Shown: positions 27,325-37,617, numbered from the stretch's first letter. The stretch is DNA of 64,000 bases from XYD12-FULL-36-8 sp964391015 (GCA_964391015.1 CAYMKU010000019.1:8083-72082); one strand, 5' to 3'. Numbers and translations are program-made. Notes: generated by a model from the sequence alone, not told the origin.

Positions 27325-28044
27325 ATGCGGCAAAATAAAGTTTTATTAATTGCCTATGCAGTTCTTATTTCAATTTTTTACTTCGGGTGCACACCTTCCT
27401 CTTATTCATTACGTTACAAAAACGATGCTGGGATAAAAACTCACAATGATTCTTTAGAAGTCGGGTTAATAAAGGAAGAACCGGATGATATGCTTTATTA
27501 CTCCCAAGTACAAGATACGTCAACTGAGTTTCAAAATTGGGAAAATGATACTGAGGAAAATTCGGCGGATGAGCATGCAATAGATATTTCTTCCGTGTTG
27601 AAACAGATGCAAACATCGCTAAGTTCTCCAGACTCCGGTTTTACTAATACTACTCCCAAAGAAAGAATGTTGATGGAAATAATTAAATATATTAATACAC
27701 CCTATAAGTACGGGGGGAATTCCCAAGACGGCATCGACTGTTCGGCGTTCACTCAGAAAGTGTTTAGCAATAGTTTAGATGTTAGCTTATTAAGATCAGC
27801 GCGGGAACAATTCACGCAGGGTTTAGCTATTCATGATCGGACAGATCTTGTCTTTGGAGATTTAGTCTTTTTCAACACTCGAAGAGCGGTACGACCCGGT
27901 CATGTTGGAATATATATCGGAAATAATTTGTTTGCACACGCCAGTTCTAGTCAAGGAGTAATTGTTTCGTCACTTGATCATCAGTATTATTTAAAACGCT
28001 TTATGGGGGGGCGGCGAATTAACGAAATATTTAGTAATAACTAA
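27325..28044 (+). CDS. NlpC/P60 peptidoglycan hydrolase lipoprotein
   Basis: 239 residues. A signal peptide ends in a lipobox with Cys22 (FYFGC), so the mature protein is membrane-anchored in the periplasm. A low-complexity acidic linker reaches about residue 105, then the NlpC/P60 domain: catalytic Cys139 in GIDCSAFTQ, His193 in RPGHVGIY and a third polar residue position near His205. The family cleaves D-Glu-diaminopimelate peptide bonds in stem peptides. It begins three bases after the sigma factor gene. Confidence 0.92.
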   Translation: MRQNKVLLIAYAVLISIFYFGCTPSSYSLRYKNDAGIKTHNDSLEVGLIKEEPDDMLYYSQVQDTSTEFQNWENDTEENSADEHAIDISSVLKQMQTSLSSPDSGFTNTTPKERMLMEIIKYINTPYKYGGNSQDGIDCSAFTQKVFSNSLDVSLLRSAREQFTQGLAIHDRTDLVFGDLVFFNTRRAVRPGHVGIYIGNNLFAHASSSQGVIVSSLDHQYYLKRFMGGRRINEIFSNN

Positions 28045-28151
28045 TTGATTTATTATAATATTGAGACAATCTATTCACATTTTTTTCTGCATACCTTAGT
28101 TTACGATGACATTAATTTTCTACTAAATACGAATTCACGGCCATTAACAAG

Positions 28152-30014
28152 ATGAAAAGAATTTTTTCTAAAGACATAGTTATAATAGTAGCAGTTATTA
28201 TTCTTCTCGTTACTGGAATTATACTTGAGAATAATTCAGGGAACAACCTTTCAGAGTGGAACAGCAAATTAGTCCTTCTATTTGCATACATGCTTAGTGG
28301 TTGGAGTGTGTTATTGAAAGCTACAAAAAATATTTTTGGCAAAAATTTCTTCGACGAAAATTTTTTGATGTCTGTAGCAACTATAGGTGCACTTATAATA
28401 AATGAATTTCCAGAAGCCGTTACAGTTATGCTTCTTTATAATATAGGTGAATACCTTCAAAAGAGTGCTGTTACTCATTCACGACAATCTATAAAATCAC
28501 TTTTAGAAATTCGGCCTAAATATGCAAATCTTAAAGTGAAAGACGAAATTGTAAGAGTTAATCCAACTGAAGTAAAAATTGATGATATTATTATCGTAAA
28601 ACCAGGTGAGAGGATTCCTCTAGATGGAAAGATAATTTCTGGTTTCTCATATGTTGACACTTTCGTACTAACTGGTGAGTCAATGCCTAAAGTGGTGAGT
28701 AAGAATGCTCAAGTTTTGGAAGGAATGGTAAATAAGTCCGGAACGATTGAAATACAGGTTACCAAATTATTTAATGATTCATCTATTGCCAGGATAATGC
28801 ATTTGGTAGAGTTTGCGTCGCACAAAAAAGCCAAGACGGAAAAATTCATTACGAAATTTTCAAAAGTGTACACACCGATTGTGGTTTTTATAGCTGTAGG
28901 AATTGCTTTTATTCCTCCTTTACTTTTTGTGAATCAAGCACTCACCGATTGGACATATAGAGCGTTGGTAATTCTTGTTGTATCTTGCCCCTGTGCTCTG
29001 ATCATAAGTATTCCGCTTAGCTACTTTGGTGGATTAGGAAGTGCATCCCAAAAAGGAATTTTGATTAAAGGATCAAATTATCTTGATACTTTGACAGAGT
29101 TAAATACAGTTATTTTTGATAAAACAGGAACACTTACTAAGGGTGTGTTTAAAGTTACGGATGTTTTTGCTAGAAATGGATTCAGCAAAGCTGAGCTACT
29201 ATATTATTCATACACAGCAGAAGCCAATTCGAATCACCCCATTGCAGATTCATTACGAGAAGCGTATGGAAAAGAACCTAAAATTGGTAAAATTACTGAG
29301 CAGCAGGAAATTCCTGGATTAGGGGTCAAAATAAAAATAGATGACAAGTTGATAATTGCTGGAAATGATAAACTTTTACACGCAGAAAATATTGAACATG
29401 ATATTTGCGATGTTGAAGGAACGGTTATTCATGTGGTGATAAATTCGATCTATGCCGGTTATATCATTATATCCGATGAGTTAAAAGATGATGCGAAAAA
29501 TACAATTGAAAGATTAAAGTCTCTGGGTATTTCGAAAACTATAATGTTAAGTGGTGATAATCGTTACGCTACAACTCAGTTTGCTATGAAATTAAATATG
29601 GGCAGCAGTTACAGCGACTTGTTGCCGGAAGATAAAGTCGCTAAACTTGAAGAAATTTTGTTAGAAGCCCATAGTGGTAAGATTGCATTTGTCGGTGATG
29701 GAATTAATGATGCCCCTGTGATAGCACGAGCAGATTTAGGAGTTGCTATGGGTGGATTAGGTTCAGATGCGGCCATTGAAGCATCTGACATTGTGATAAT
29801 GGAGGATCAGCCTTCAAAAATTGCTGAAGCAATCCTCATAGCACGAAAGACGAGAAAGATCGTTTGGCAAAATTTAGTATTCTCACTTACGGTGAAAGGG
29901 GTTTTTATTTTCCTTGGTGGAATTGGAGTTGCCTCTATGTGGGAAGCAGTATTTGGTGATATGGGAGTTGCATTGCTTGCTATTTTTAATGCAACGAGAA
30001 TATTTAAAATATAA
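28152..30014 (+). CDS. P1B-type heavy-metal transporting ATPase
   Basis: 620 residues, inner-membrane cation exporter. Motifs: TGES phosphatase loop, intramembrane Cys-Pro-Cys at 279-281 (SCPCALIIS), phosphorylated Asp323 in DKTGTLT, the SNHP nucleotide-binding motif and GDGINDAP. CPC with a following ALIISIPLSYFGG suggests the Zn/Cd/Pb group (ZntA/CadA-like) rather than copper. It starts directly with the transmembrane region; there is no N-terminal metal-binding CxxC domain. No metal-responsive regulator is adjacent, so substrate is unproven. Confidence 0.92.
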   Translation: MKRIFSKDIVIIVAVIILLVTGIILENNSGNNLSEWNSKLVLLFAYMLSGWSVLLKATKNIFGKNFFDENFLMSVATIGALIINEFPEAVTVMLLYNIGEYLQKSAVTHSRQSIKSLLEIRPKYANLKVKDEIVRVNPTEVKIDDIIIVKPGERIPLDGKIISGFSYVDTFVLTGESMPKVVSKNAQVLEGMVNKSGTIEIQVTKLFNDSSIARIMHLVEFASHKKAKTEKFITKFSKVYTPIVVFIAVGIAFIPPLLFVNQALTDWTYRALVILVVSCPCALIISIPLSYFGGLGSASQKGILIKGSNYLDTLTELNTVIFDKTGTLTKGVFKVTDVFARNGFSKAELLYYSYTAEANSNHPIADSLREAYGKEPKIGKITEQQEIPGLGVKIKIDDKLIIAGNDKLLHAENIEHDICDVEGTVIHVVINSIYAGYIIISDELKDDAKNTIERLKSLGISKTIMLSGDNRYATTQFAMKLNMGSSYSDLLPEDKVAKLEEILLEAHSGKIAFVGDGINDAPVIARADLGVAMGGLGSDAAIEASDIVIMEDQPSKIAEAILIARKTRKIVWQNLVFSLTVKGVFIFLGGIGVASMWEAVFGDMGVALLAIFNATRIFKI

Positions 30015-30015
30015 A

Positions 30016-30059
30016 GGTTGTCAAAAGCAGCTAAAAAAAATTTTTGTTTAGCTACAACC
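30016..30059. terminator. Shared bidirectional terminator between the metal ATPase and nrdJ
   Basis: Nested inverted repeat: GGTTGT pairs with ACAACC, and AGCTAAA pairs with TTTAGCT around an A-run/T-run centre. It serves both convergent genes and overlaps the last codons and stop of nrdJ. Confidence 0.7.
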
Positions 30060-33000
30060 AGTAGTGGTACCGCAACTCAAGCATTTTAGGCACGTTCCAT
30101 TTCTTACCATCATTGTGCTCTGGCATTCAGGACAAATATCACCGGTATATCCTGCCTGAATAGCTCTCTTAACTTTTGATGTCATAGAATCAGACGGTAA
30201 CATATCTAGCGATGCAGAAGATCTAGTTTCACTTGAGGAAAGTGAATATTCATAGGAATCACCTTTATCTAGCTCAACTAATCGCTCACTTACAACTTCT
30301 TCACTTTCAAATTCCGGCTCAACAAATTTTTTAACTATCCCTTTTGAAGCTTTACTGTTGAGTTCTGTCGGTTCAACATGTGCCAGGTCGTATCTTCCAA
30401 GATAAGAGACTGCTAACTCTCTGAAGATGTAATCTATAACGGATGTTGCCATTTTGATTTTTTCATTACCTGTTACAATCCCGCTTGGGTCGAATTTGGT
30501 GAATACAAATGCATCAATGAATTCTTCTAAAGGAACGCCATGCTGAAGTCCAAGTGAAACAGAAATTGCAAAACAATTTAACAAGCTTCTAACAGCGGCG
30601 CCTTCACGATGCATATCAATGAATATTTCTCCAAGCTGACCATTTTCATATTCGCCTGTTCTAATGTAAACTGATTGCCCATTGATCTTTGCCTTTTGAG
30701 TATAACCAGTTCTTCTATATGGTAACCTCCTTCGTTTGGCAATATATCTATGAATTATTCGTTCGGCAATCTTTACTATATCGTTCTTTTCTTTTTCTTC
30801 GATGATTGCTTCGAGATCATCCTCGCTTAATGTATTTAATGGCTGGGATAATTTAGAACCATCACGGTAAATTGCATTTGCCTTTATGCCTAGCTTCCAT
30901 GACTGCATATAAGCATCTTTTATATCATCAACACTTGATTGATTTGGGAGATTTATAGTTTTGGAAATGGCTCCCGAAATGAACGGTTGCGCAGATGCCA
31001 TCATTTTAATATGTGCAATTGGTTTGATAAACCGTGTACCTTTTTTCCCGCATTTGTTAGCACAATCAAACACTGGGTAATGCTCATGTTTTAGAAACGG
31101 AGCACCTTCAATTGTCATTGTTCCACAAACGTAATCATTAGCTGAAGCAATTTCTTGTTTGGAAAATCCTAACTTTTCGAGAAGATTAAAATCATATTCG
31201 CTGATTTCGTCCTCGGTAAAATTGAGTTTTTTAATTAAAAAATCTGAACCAATTACAAATTTGTTGAAAGCGAAAGTTAGATCGAAAACTGATGGAAGTG
31301 ATTTATCAATTTTATTTAGAACTTCTTCCGTGAATCCCTTCGCTTTAAGAGATTCTGGATTTATATATGGGCAGCTAACAAGAGAACCAGATCCCTTTGC
31401 ATATTTTACAATTTCATTGATTTGATCTTTGTTATATCCCAATCGCTCCAGAGCGAGAGGTATAGACTGGTTAATAATTTTAAAGTATCCACCGCCTGCA
31501 AGTTTTTTGAACTTTACTAATGCAAAGTCAGGCTCTACACCAGTTGTATCACAATCCATTACCATGCCAATCGTTCCAGTAGGTGCAATTACTGTGACTT
31601 GTGCATTTCTGAAACCAAACTCGGAACCAAGTTCAAATGCTTTGTCAGATTCTTCCCTCGCGGCTTTCAATAAATCAGAAGGGCAGTATTTTGGATTGAT
31701 TCCCATTGGAAAAATAGTCAGTTGCTCATATTCATCGTTCGGTACATTATAAGCAGCTCTTCGATGATTTCGAATTACCCGAAGCATGTGGTCTTTGTTT
31801 AAATCGTAATGAGAAAAAGTTCCAAGCTCTCTTGCCATTTCTGCGGAAGCTGAATAAGATGACATGTGCATAATAGCAGTAAGTGCTCCGCAAATTGCAA
31901 ATGCTTCATCACTATCATAAGGAATACCTTGCAGCATTAACAAAGAACCTAAGTTTGCGTAACCTAATCCTAAAGTTCTAAAGTCATAGCTTCTTTGTGC
32001 AATTTCTTTACTTGGAAATTGAGCCATCAGAACGCTGATTTCTAAAACAAATGTCCACAGTCTTGTTGCATGGCGAAATGAAATGGCATTGAATTCTTTT
32101 GTATAAGAGTTATAAAATTTCACAAGGTTAAGAGATGCCAGATTACATGCAGTATCATCCAAAAACATGTATTCGCTGCAAGGGTTTGATGCCCTTATTT
32201 CGCCATCTTCGGGACAAGTATGCCATTCATTAATTGTGGAGTGAAACTGAATGCCTGGATCTGCACAAGACCATGCTGCAAAAGAAATATCGTTCCAAAG
32301 GGCATTTGCTTGAAGAGTTCTATATGGTTTGGGTTCTCGATTTTCTTTAGCTGCTTTTTTCTTTTCTACTCTCCAATACAGATTCCATTCATTATTGCTC
32401 AATACAGCGTTCATAAATTTATTCGTCACTCTTATAGAATTATTTGAGTTTTGTCCAGATACTGTAGTATACGAATCTGAATTCCAATCCGTAGTGTAAG
32501 TAGGGAATTCAATCGATTTGAATCCTAACTTAGCAAGTTGGATCACTCTTTCGATATAATTATTTGAAATGTTGACTTTTCTTGCTTCGATTACAGCATT
32601 TCTTAATTTTTTATTTAATGTTTTACTAAAGCGATCATTTTCAGGATGCTCGTCATAACATGCTTTCATTATAGCATTCAGATGATAATTGCAGAGCTTG
32701 GAACCGGCAACTAATGAGGCAACTTTCTGCTCTTCGATAACTTTCCAATTAATGAACTCTTCAATATCTGGGTGCTCCATATCAATGGTAACCATTTTTG
32801 CAGCACGCCTTGTGGTTCCTCCAGATTTAATAGCACCAGCCGCTCGATCACCAATTTTTAAAAAAGACATTAAACCGGATGATCCGCCACCGCCACTCAG
32901 CGGTTCGCTTGATCCACGTACATCAGAAAAGTTTGAACCTGTTCCTGAACCGTATTTAAATAATCGTGCTTCGCGAACCCAAAGATCCATGATCCCGCCA

Positions 33001-33632
33001 TCATTCACCAAGTCATCTCTAACTGATTGAATAAAACATGCGTGAGGTTGTGGATGCGTGTAAGCATCAGTTGAAGCAGTTAATTCTCCGGTTTTATAAT
33101 CAACGTAATAATGCCCTTGTGATGGGCCTGTGATTCCATATGCCCAGTTCAACCCAGTGTTGAACCATTGCGGGCTGTTTGGTGCCGACATCTGATTTGC
33201 AAGCATAAATATGGTTTCATCATAAAATGCTTTCGCATCTTCTTCGGAATCAAAATATTTACCTTGCCATCCCCAGTAAGTCCAGCATCCAGCCAGCCGG
33301 TGAAAGACTTGCCGCGAATCTGTCTCAGATGAATAGCGTTCTTTTTCAGGGAGTAATTCTAATTTTTCGATATCAGCTTTAGATGGCTGAAGCCAGGAGG
33401 GAATCCCTTTTTCGCGAACTTTCTTAAGCAGCTTTGGAACCCCTGCTTTTCTAAAATATTTTTGTGCTATGATATCGGTTGCCACCTGTGACCAACTTGT
33501 TGGTATAACAACGTCCTCCATTTGAAATACAATTGAACCGTCCGGGTTTCGTATTTCTGATGTTCGTGTTTCAAAATTGAATGTTGATAATGGATCTTTT
33601 CCCCTTTCAGTAAAAAATCTTTTTATTTGCAT
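30048..33632 (-). CDS. nrdJ: Vitamin B12-dependent (class II) ribonucleotide reductase
   Basis: Makes deoxyribonucleotides using adenosylcobalamin, independent of oxygen. 1194 residues, the long NrdJ form. Visible: an N-terminal substrate-site Cys (HACFIQSV), specificity-loop region, the active-site NPCSEYMFLDDTACNLASLNL area with the N-x-C-x-E finger, the APTGTIGMVMDCDTTGVEPDF barrel segment, and a C-terminal zinc-ribbon-like tail (CPECQSTM and CLKCLSCG) ending in a redox Cys. No other reductase genes are adjacent. GGGAGTAA precedes the ATG. I searched upstream by eye for a cobalamin riboswitch and saw none. Confidence 0.95.
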   Translation of the reverse strand: MQIKRFFTERGKDPLSTFNFETRTSEIRNPDGSIVFQMEDVVIPTSWSQVATDIIAQKYFRKAGVPKLLKKVREKGIPSWLQPSKADIEKLELLPEKERYSSETDSRQVFHRLAGCWTYWGWQGKYFDSEEDAKAFYDETIFMLANQMSAPNSPQWFNTGLNWAYGITGPSQGHYYVDYKTGELTASTDAYTHPQPHACFIQSVRDDLVNDGGIMDLWVREARLFKYGSGTGSNFSDVRGSSEPLSGGGGSSGLMSFLKIGDRAAGAIKSGGTTRRAAKMVTIDMEHPDIEEFINWKVIEEQKVASLVAGSKLCNYHLNAIMKACYDEHPENDRFSKTLNKKLRNAVIEARKVNISNNYIERVIQLAKLGFKSIEFPTYTTDWNSDSYTTVSGQNSNNSIRVTNKFMNAVLSNNEWNLYWRVEKKKAAKENREPKPYRTLQANALWNDISFAAWSCADPGIQFHSTINEWHTCPEDGEIRASNPCSEYMFLDDTACNLASLNLVKFYNSYTKEFNAISFRHATRLWTFVLEISVLMAQFPSKEIAQRSYDFRTLGLGYANLGSLLMLQGIPYDSDEAFAICGALTAIMHMSSYSASAEMARELGTFSHYDLNKDHMLRVIRNHRRAAYNVPNDEYEQLTIFPMGINPKYCPSDLLKAAREESDKAFELGSEFGFRNAQVTVIAPTGTIGMVMDCDTTGVEPDFALVKFKKLAGGGYFKIINQSIPLALERLGYNKDQINEIVKYAKGSGSLVSCPYINPESLKAKGFTEEVLNKIDKSLPSVFDLTFAFNKFVIGSDFLIKKLNFTEDEISEYDFNLLEKLGFSKQEIASANDYVCGTMTIEGAPFLKHEHYPVFDCANKCGKKGTRFIKPIAHIKMMASAQPFISGAISKTINLPNQSSVDDIKDAYMQSWKLGIKANAIYRDGSKLSQPLNTLSEDDLEAIIEEKEKNDIVKIAERIIHRYIAKRRRLPYRRTGYTQKAKINGQSVYIRTGEYENGQLGEIFIDMHREGAAVRSLLNCFAISVSLGLQHGVPLEEFIDAFVFTKFDPSGIVTGNEKIKMATSVIDYIFRELAVSYLGRYDLAHVEPTELNSKASKGIVKKFVEPEFESEEVVSERLVELDKGDSYEYSLSSSETRSSASLDMLPSDSMTSKVKRAIQAGYTGDICPECQSTMMVRNGTCLKCLSCGTTTGCS

Positions 33633-34072
33633 TGACTTACTCCCTCGTATGCAAAATTAGTGCTGTTAACAAATGGGTTGATTAACTTTTTTAAAATATT
33701 TTTTTGTCGGATTGTAGTTCGAAATAATTTCATTATTGAATTTTTAAAGAATTGATGAACAAGATTGCAACTGCAAGCAAACTAAAAAAAAATGTTCAAA
33801 AAGAAAATAGTTTTAAGAAATAAATTTTTGTCTGAGAAATTTTTTTTGCTTGCAGGAATTTCTGATTGAAAGATTAATATAAATTCAGATAAAACCAAAT
33901 TAATTTTTTTAGTGCTTCAAACTACTTTTTCTTAAATGTCAAATCTTTCAGATAATTTTTGGTAGATAGATATGAAAAATATTTTTTATCTTTTAAGTAC
34001 AAATTTAATCGTGAAGGTCTTTTTTCAAAACCTGCATTGTAAATATGGTAATAGCTCATATTAGAAAAACTT
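33633..34072. other. 440-bp AT-rich divergent intergenic region
   Basis: Separates nrdJ (minus) from the ABC operon (plus) and must hold both promoters. TAATTTTG, a good -7 box, lies on the minus strand at 33652-33659, close to the nrdJ start. A small palindrome TTGCAACTGCAA is at 33765-33776. A 73-codon minus ORF over the 3' part has no coding character. I see no riboswitch or RNA gene. Confidence 0.5.
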
Positions 34073-34996
34073 ATGCCGAATATTGATAAAATCATAGAGA
34101 TAAAAAATCTTTCGAAGCAGTTCAGGGAATTGAAAGCGGTCAATGACTTAAATCTGAATGTTTATCGTGGTGATGTGTTTGGCTTCTTAGGTCCGAATGG
34201 CGCAGGTAAAAGTACTACGATTAGGATGTTACTTACGTTAATTTCACCTACAAAGGGGGAGATAAAAATATTTGGAAATTCATTAAAAGAATCGCGCATA
34301 GAAATCTTGCGAAAAATAGGAGGTATCGTTGAGAAGCCCGATTTTTACGGCTTCCTATCCGCGTATAAAAATTTAGAAATTCTCGGAAGACTTTCGGGTG
34401 TTGAAACTACTAAGAAGCGAATTATGGATGTTTTGGAGTTAGTCGGGCTTGACAAAAGATTTAAAAGTAAAGTAAAAACGTTTTCGCACGGGATGAAACA
34501 ACGGCTTGGTATTGCCCAAGCGCTTTTGCATAATCCCGAACTAATCATTCTTGATGAACCAACGACAGGATTAGATCCCCAGGGGATGAAAGAAATAAGG
34601 GAACTGATTATTCATCTTAGCAAAGATCAGAAAAAAACAATTTTCCTTTCTTCACATATTCTTTACGAAGTTGAAATGGTTGCAAATAGAATGATAATTA
34701 TTAATAAAGGGGCAACTCAGGTTGAAGGTTGTGTTGATGAGCTGTTGAATAAGAATGATTTGAAAGTGACATTTGAAGTTGATAACACGGAAAAGGTCCG
34801 AGGACTAATAAACAATACTCAATGGATCCCAAAATTGGATTCTGAAACAAAGAACAGAGTAATTTTCTCTTTGAAGAATTCAGAAATTGCAGGGTTAAAT
34901 AAGTACTTTATTGAAAACGGTGTTTCGGTCAGCGCAGTTATTCCTACGAGGTCGCTCGAAGAATATTTTTTACAAATTACTGAAAAGACAATTTAA
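34073..34996 (+). CDS. ABC transporter ATP-binding protein
   Basis: 307 residues, the ATPase of an ABC-2 type exporter. Walker A GPNGAGKST (40-48), signature FSHGMKQRLGIAQ, Walker B LIILDEPTTGLD and H-loop SSHILYEVE are complete. A C-terminal domain of about 80 residues after the ATPase is typical of the CcmA/NatA group. The stop overlaps the permease start by one base, so the two are partners. Substrate is unknown. Confidence 0.94.
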   Translation: MPNIDKIIEIKNLSKQFRELKAVNDLNLNVYRGDVFGFLGPNGAGKSTTIRMLLTLISPTKGEIKIFGNSLKESRIEILRKIGGIVEKPDFYGFLSAYKNLEILGRLSGVETTKKRIMDVLELVGLDKRFKSKVKTFSHGMKQRLGIAQALLHNPELIILDEPTTGLDPQGMKEIRELIIHLSKDQKKTIFLSSHILYEVEMVANRMIIINKGATQVEGCVDELLNKNDLKVTFEVDNTEKVRGLINNTQWIPKLDSETKNRVIFSLKNSEIAGLNKYFIENGVSVSAVIPTRSLEEYFLQITEKTI

Positions 34997-35835
34997 TGTT
35001 GGTGTTGATTAGAATAGAACTGCTTAAGATATTTAAGAAATGGAGAACCTATATTGGTTTTTTAGCAATTGCTGTTCTCGTTCCAATAATTCAAATTGCC
35101 ATGCTTGTGGAAGGGGAGAAGGGAATAAATTTCATGACACGCAATTTACAGCAATCATTTATTTTTGTTGGAAACCTCCTCAATGGATATTTAATTTCTT
35201 ATGCCATCTTAAATGCTTTAGTGGTTCATATTCCGTTTCTTATTACTCTTGTGGGTGGTGATATGTTAGCTGGAGAAGCAACTGCTGGAACATATAGAAT
35301 CTTGGTTACGCGGCCCGTATCGCGGTTCAAAATTGTTTTATCGAAATTTTTTGCAGGATTAATTTATACTAACCTGCTTGTATTTTTTCTCGCGATTATG
35401 AGTCTTGGTATAGGCATGTTGATATTTGGTGTTGGAGAATTAATAGTAATTAAAAACATTAACATTTTAATCCTTGCCCGTACAGATGTTTTTTGGCGAT
35501 TTTTGTTGGCATACGGATTTGCTGCTTTGAGTATGACTGTAGTCTTGGCACTTGCATTTTTATTCTCTTCGTTGGTTGAAAATGCAATTGGGCCAATTGT
35601 TTCCACAATGGCGATCATAATTGTATTTGTAATAATCTCTGCCTTGGATATTGAATTTTTTCAATCAATCCGGCCTTATCTTTTTACCAATTATATGCAA
35701 TCATGGCGTTCATTTTTCGATGATCCCATAGATGTTCAGGACATTATAAAATCTGGATTGATCTTGACAGCTCATATTATTTTCTTTTTTACAGCTACAG
35801 TTTATATCTTTAATAAAAAGGATATCCTTAGTTAA
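34996..35835 (+). CDS. ABC-2 type permease subunit
   Basis: 279 residues, six predicted transmembrane helices (starting near residues 19, 70, 112, 170, 200 and 255). The cytosolic GEATAGTYRILVTRPVSR loop is typical of ABC-2 permeases. TAATG overlap with the ATPase gene. Probably forms a homodimer with two ATPase copies; substrate not inferable. Confidence 0.92.
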   Translation: MLVLIRIELLKIFKKWRTYIGFLAIAVLVPIIQIAMLVEGEKGINFMTRNLQQSFIFVGNLLNGYLISYAILNALVVHIPFLITLVGGDMLAGEATAGTYRILVTRPVSRFKIVLSKFFAGLIYTNLLVFFLAIMSLGIGMLIFGVGELIVIKNINILILARTDVFWRFLLAYGFAALSMTVVLALAFLFSSLVENAIGPIVSTMAIIIVFVIISALDIEFFQSIRPYLFTNYMQSWRSFFDDPIDVQDIIKSGLILTAHIIFFFTATVYIFNKKDILS

Positions 35836-35849
35836 ACACGATTACTTAA

Positions 35850-36560
35850 ATGAAAAATCTAATAAAAATATTTTTACTCGGATTTCTTGCTCTGCGAACT
35901 TTGTATTCTCAAACAAACGATCCTGATTTAATTCTGAAGAAAATAGTAGATTCATTCAATAGAGTTAGAGATTATGAAGTCAATATTAATATTAAGGTAG
36001 ATGTTGAGTTCTTAAAAGTTCCGAATACAGAAGCAAAAATATATTTCAAACAACCGAATAAAATTCATTTTGAATCAGAGACCTTTGCACTGCTCCCCAG
36101 GGAGGGGTTTGATTTTTCGCCAAGTACATTGTTGAGGGAAAAGTATACGGCTTTTTATGTTAGACAGGATACAATTGATAATTTCAAAACAGCAGTAGTG
36201 AAAGTAATTCCGCTTGGAGAGACCGATGATGTGATTCTATCAACGTTATGGATTGACCAATCCCAAAATGTGATTAAAAAAATTGAAACTACCACCAAAA
36301 CAAGAGGTACTTTTTCAATTGAACTTAAATATGAGCAGACGAATTTTGATTATCCATTACCAAGCATGATGATTTTTTCTTTCAATATTGATAAGATGAA
36401 TATCCCACATGGTTTTAACGGTGATCTTGGTCCCGAGAAGAAAGTAAAAAAGAAAGATGATAAACCAACCACCACAGGTAAAGTATTTGTATCCTATTCC
36501 AATTACAAAGTGAATAATGGAATTCCGGATACAGTATTTGAGAATAAGAAAAAGAAATAG
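35850..36560 (+). CDS. LolA-like periplasmic protein
   Basis: 236 residues with a signal peptide ending near residue 20 (LYSQ). The body has the outer-membrane lipoprotein carrier-like pattern: ILKKIVDSFNRVRDYEV, repeated amphipathic strands and KIYFKQPNKIHFESE. The C-terminus is Lys-rich. It follows the ABC permease by 14 bp, which suggests work with that exporter, but canonical lipoprotein release uses LolCDE, which this is not. The LolA-fold call is by pattern; function is inferred only. Confidence 0.65.
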   Translation: MKNLIKIFLLGFLALRTLYSQTNDPDLILKKIVDSFNRVRDYEVNINIKVDVEFLKVPNTEAKIYFKQPNKIHFESETFALLPREGFDFSPSTLLREKYTAFYVRQDTIDNFKTAVVKVIPLGETDDVILSTLWIDQSQNVIKKIETTTKTRGTFSIELKYEQTNFDYPLPSMMIFSFNIDKMNIPHGFNGDLGPEKKVKKKDDKPTTTGKVFVSYSNYKVNNGIPDTVFENKKKK

Positions 36561-36675
36561 TAATTCTCCGAAGCATTTACTCCTTCATCAATTGAGAATA
36601 TCCAACCTTAATAAGAGGCAAACTAATCCCGCTGTAAATCAAAACTTCAACCTGATGTACTTTTTCTTCAACATG

Positions 36676-37617
36676 TTATTGAATCTCTGTTGCTTCTAAC
36701 CAAGGATAAATAATATTACGGTAAACTTCTGAAAACTTTTTGTTGCCTTCTGAATCAGTAAATGAGTGATCTACATCAGGAATTATATGAAAGGAAAAAT
36801 CTTTTCGCTCTTTAAATCGATCTTTTAACACTAATACGCTCTCAACCGGGATGCTCATATCATTTTCGCCCACTATTACTAATGTCGGAATGTTTAAGCT
36901 GTCATAATCGCTGTCGATATCATAAAAAATATAACTATTCCAGTATTTGTATGTGTAACCTAAGAAATACTTCTCGGTAGTTGGATTGTTTTTAATATCG
37001 TTGAGAAGACTATTAAGTTTTTCTCTGGTATCAATACCTGATGATAAAAAATACCCCTTTCTATTACTCCTTTTTTCTTTCTCGAAGACAAGATTAATTT
37101 TCTCTAGACCTGATAAACCGCCATTTCCGATTATTATCATTCTTTTAATTGCATTCGTCTTATTAGCAACACTAGGTGAGATTGCACCACCTTCACTATC
37201 TGCAAAAAGCAGCATTTCATTTAAGTTATTGTGATATACCGAATCATTAACATATTTAAGAATTTGCTCAATATCCTTAGTCCTTCTTTCTCTACAATCT
37301 GTATTAAGAAATTTAATTGAATCATCAAAAGCATATTTTTCCATATACAGTATATCAAAGCCCAAAGCGGCACCCTCAACTCCCCAACCAAATCTTCTCT
37401 GAATAGATTCTCTTCCGGAACCTTGAATCATTACTAATAGTTTATTACTTGGTTCAGATTCCTCTTTTCTGCCGATATAAAAAACAAGTGAGTCGCCTTC
37501 GGAGGTTACAAGAGTATATTTTTTAATACCAACATTCACCGAATAATTGCAGCCAATGAAACTGAAATAAATTAGAATAAAAATAATAATATTATTTATT
37601 CCAAAGGTCATACGCAT
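36676..37617 (-). CDS. Alpha/beta hydrolase, putative lipoprotein
   Basis: 313 residues. N-terminal hydrophobic stretch ends in a lipobox-like FSFIGC with Cys23. The hydrolase core has a likely oxyanion loop IQGSGRE, nucleophile Ser141 in ADSEGG, acid in VGENDMSIP and His in PDVDHSFTD. Substrate unknown; esterase or peptidase are both possible. It starts directly after the SPFH gene stop, so they are probably co-transcribed. Confidence 0.8.
   Translation of the reverse strand: MRMTFGINNIIIFILIYFSFIGCNYSVNVGIKKYTLVTSEGDSLVFYIGRKEESEPSNKLLVMIQGSGRESIQRRFGWGVEGAALGFDILYMEKYAFDDSIKFLNTDCRERRTKDIEQILKYVNDSVYHNNLNEMLLFADSEGGAISPSVANKTNAIKRMIIIGNGGLSGLEKINLVFEKEKRSNRKGYFLSSGIDTREKLNSLLNDIKNNPTTEKYFLGYTYKYWNSYIFYDIDSDYDSLNIPTLVIVGENDMSIPVESVLVLKDRFKERKDFSFHIIPDVDHSFTDSEGNKKFSEVYRNIIYPWLEATEIQ

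Noticed and set aside
33633..33900. Cobalamin riboswitch upstream of the B12-dependent reductase
   Set aside because: I looked for the conserved GCCACTG box and surrounding stems on the minus strand and found none.
33922..34143. Minus-strand 73-codon ORF over the ABC operon start
   Set aside because: It overlaps the 5' end of a well-supported gene on the other strand and has no domain or ribosome site.
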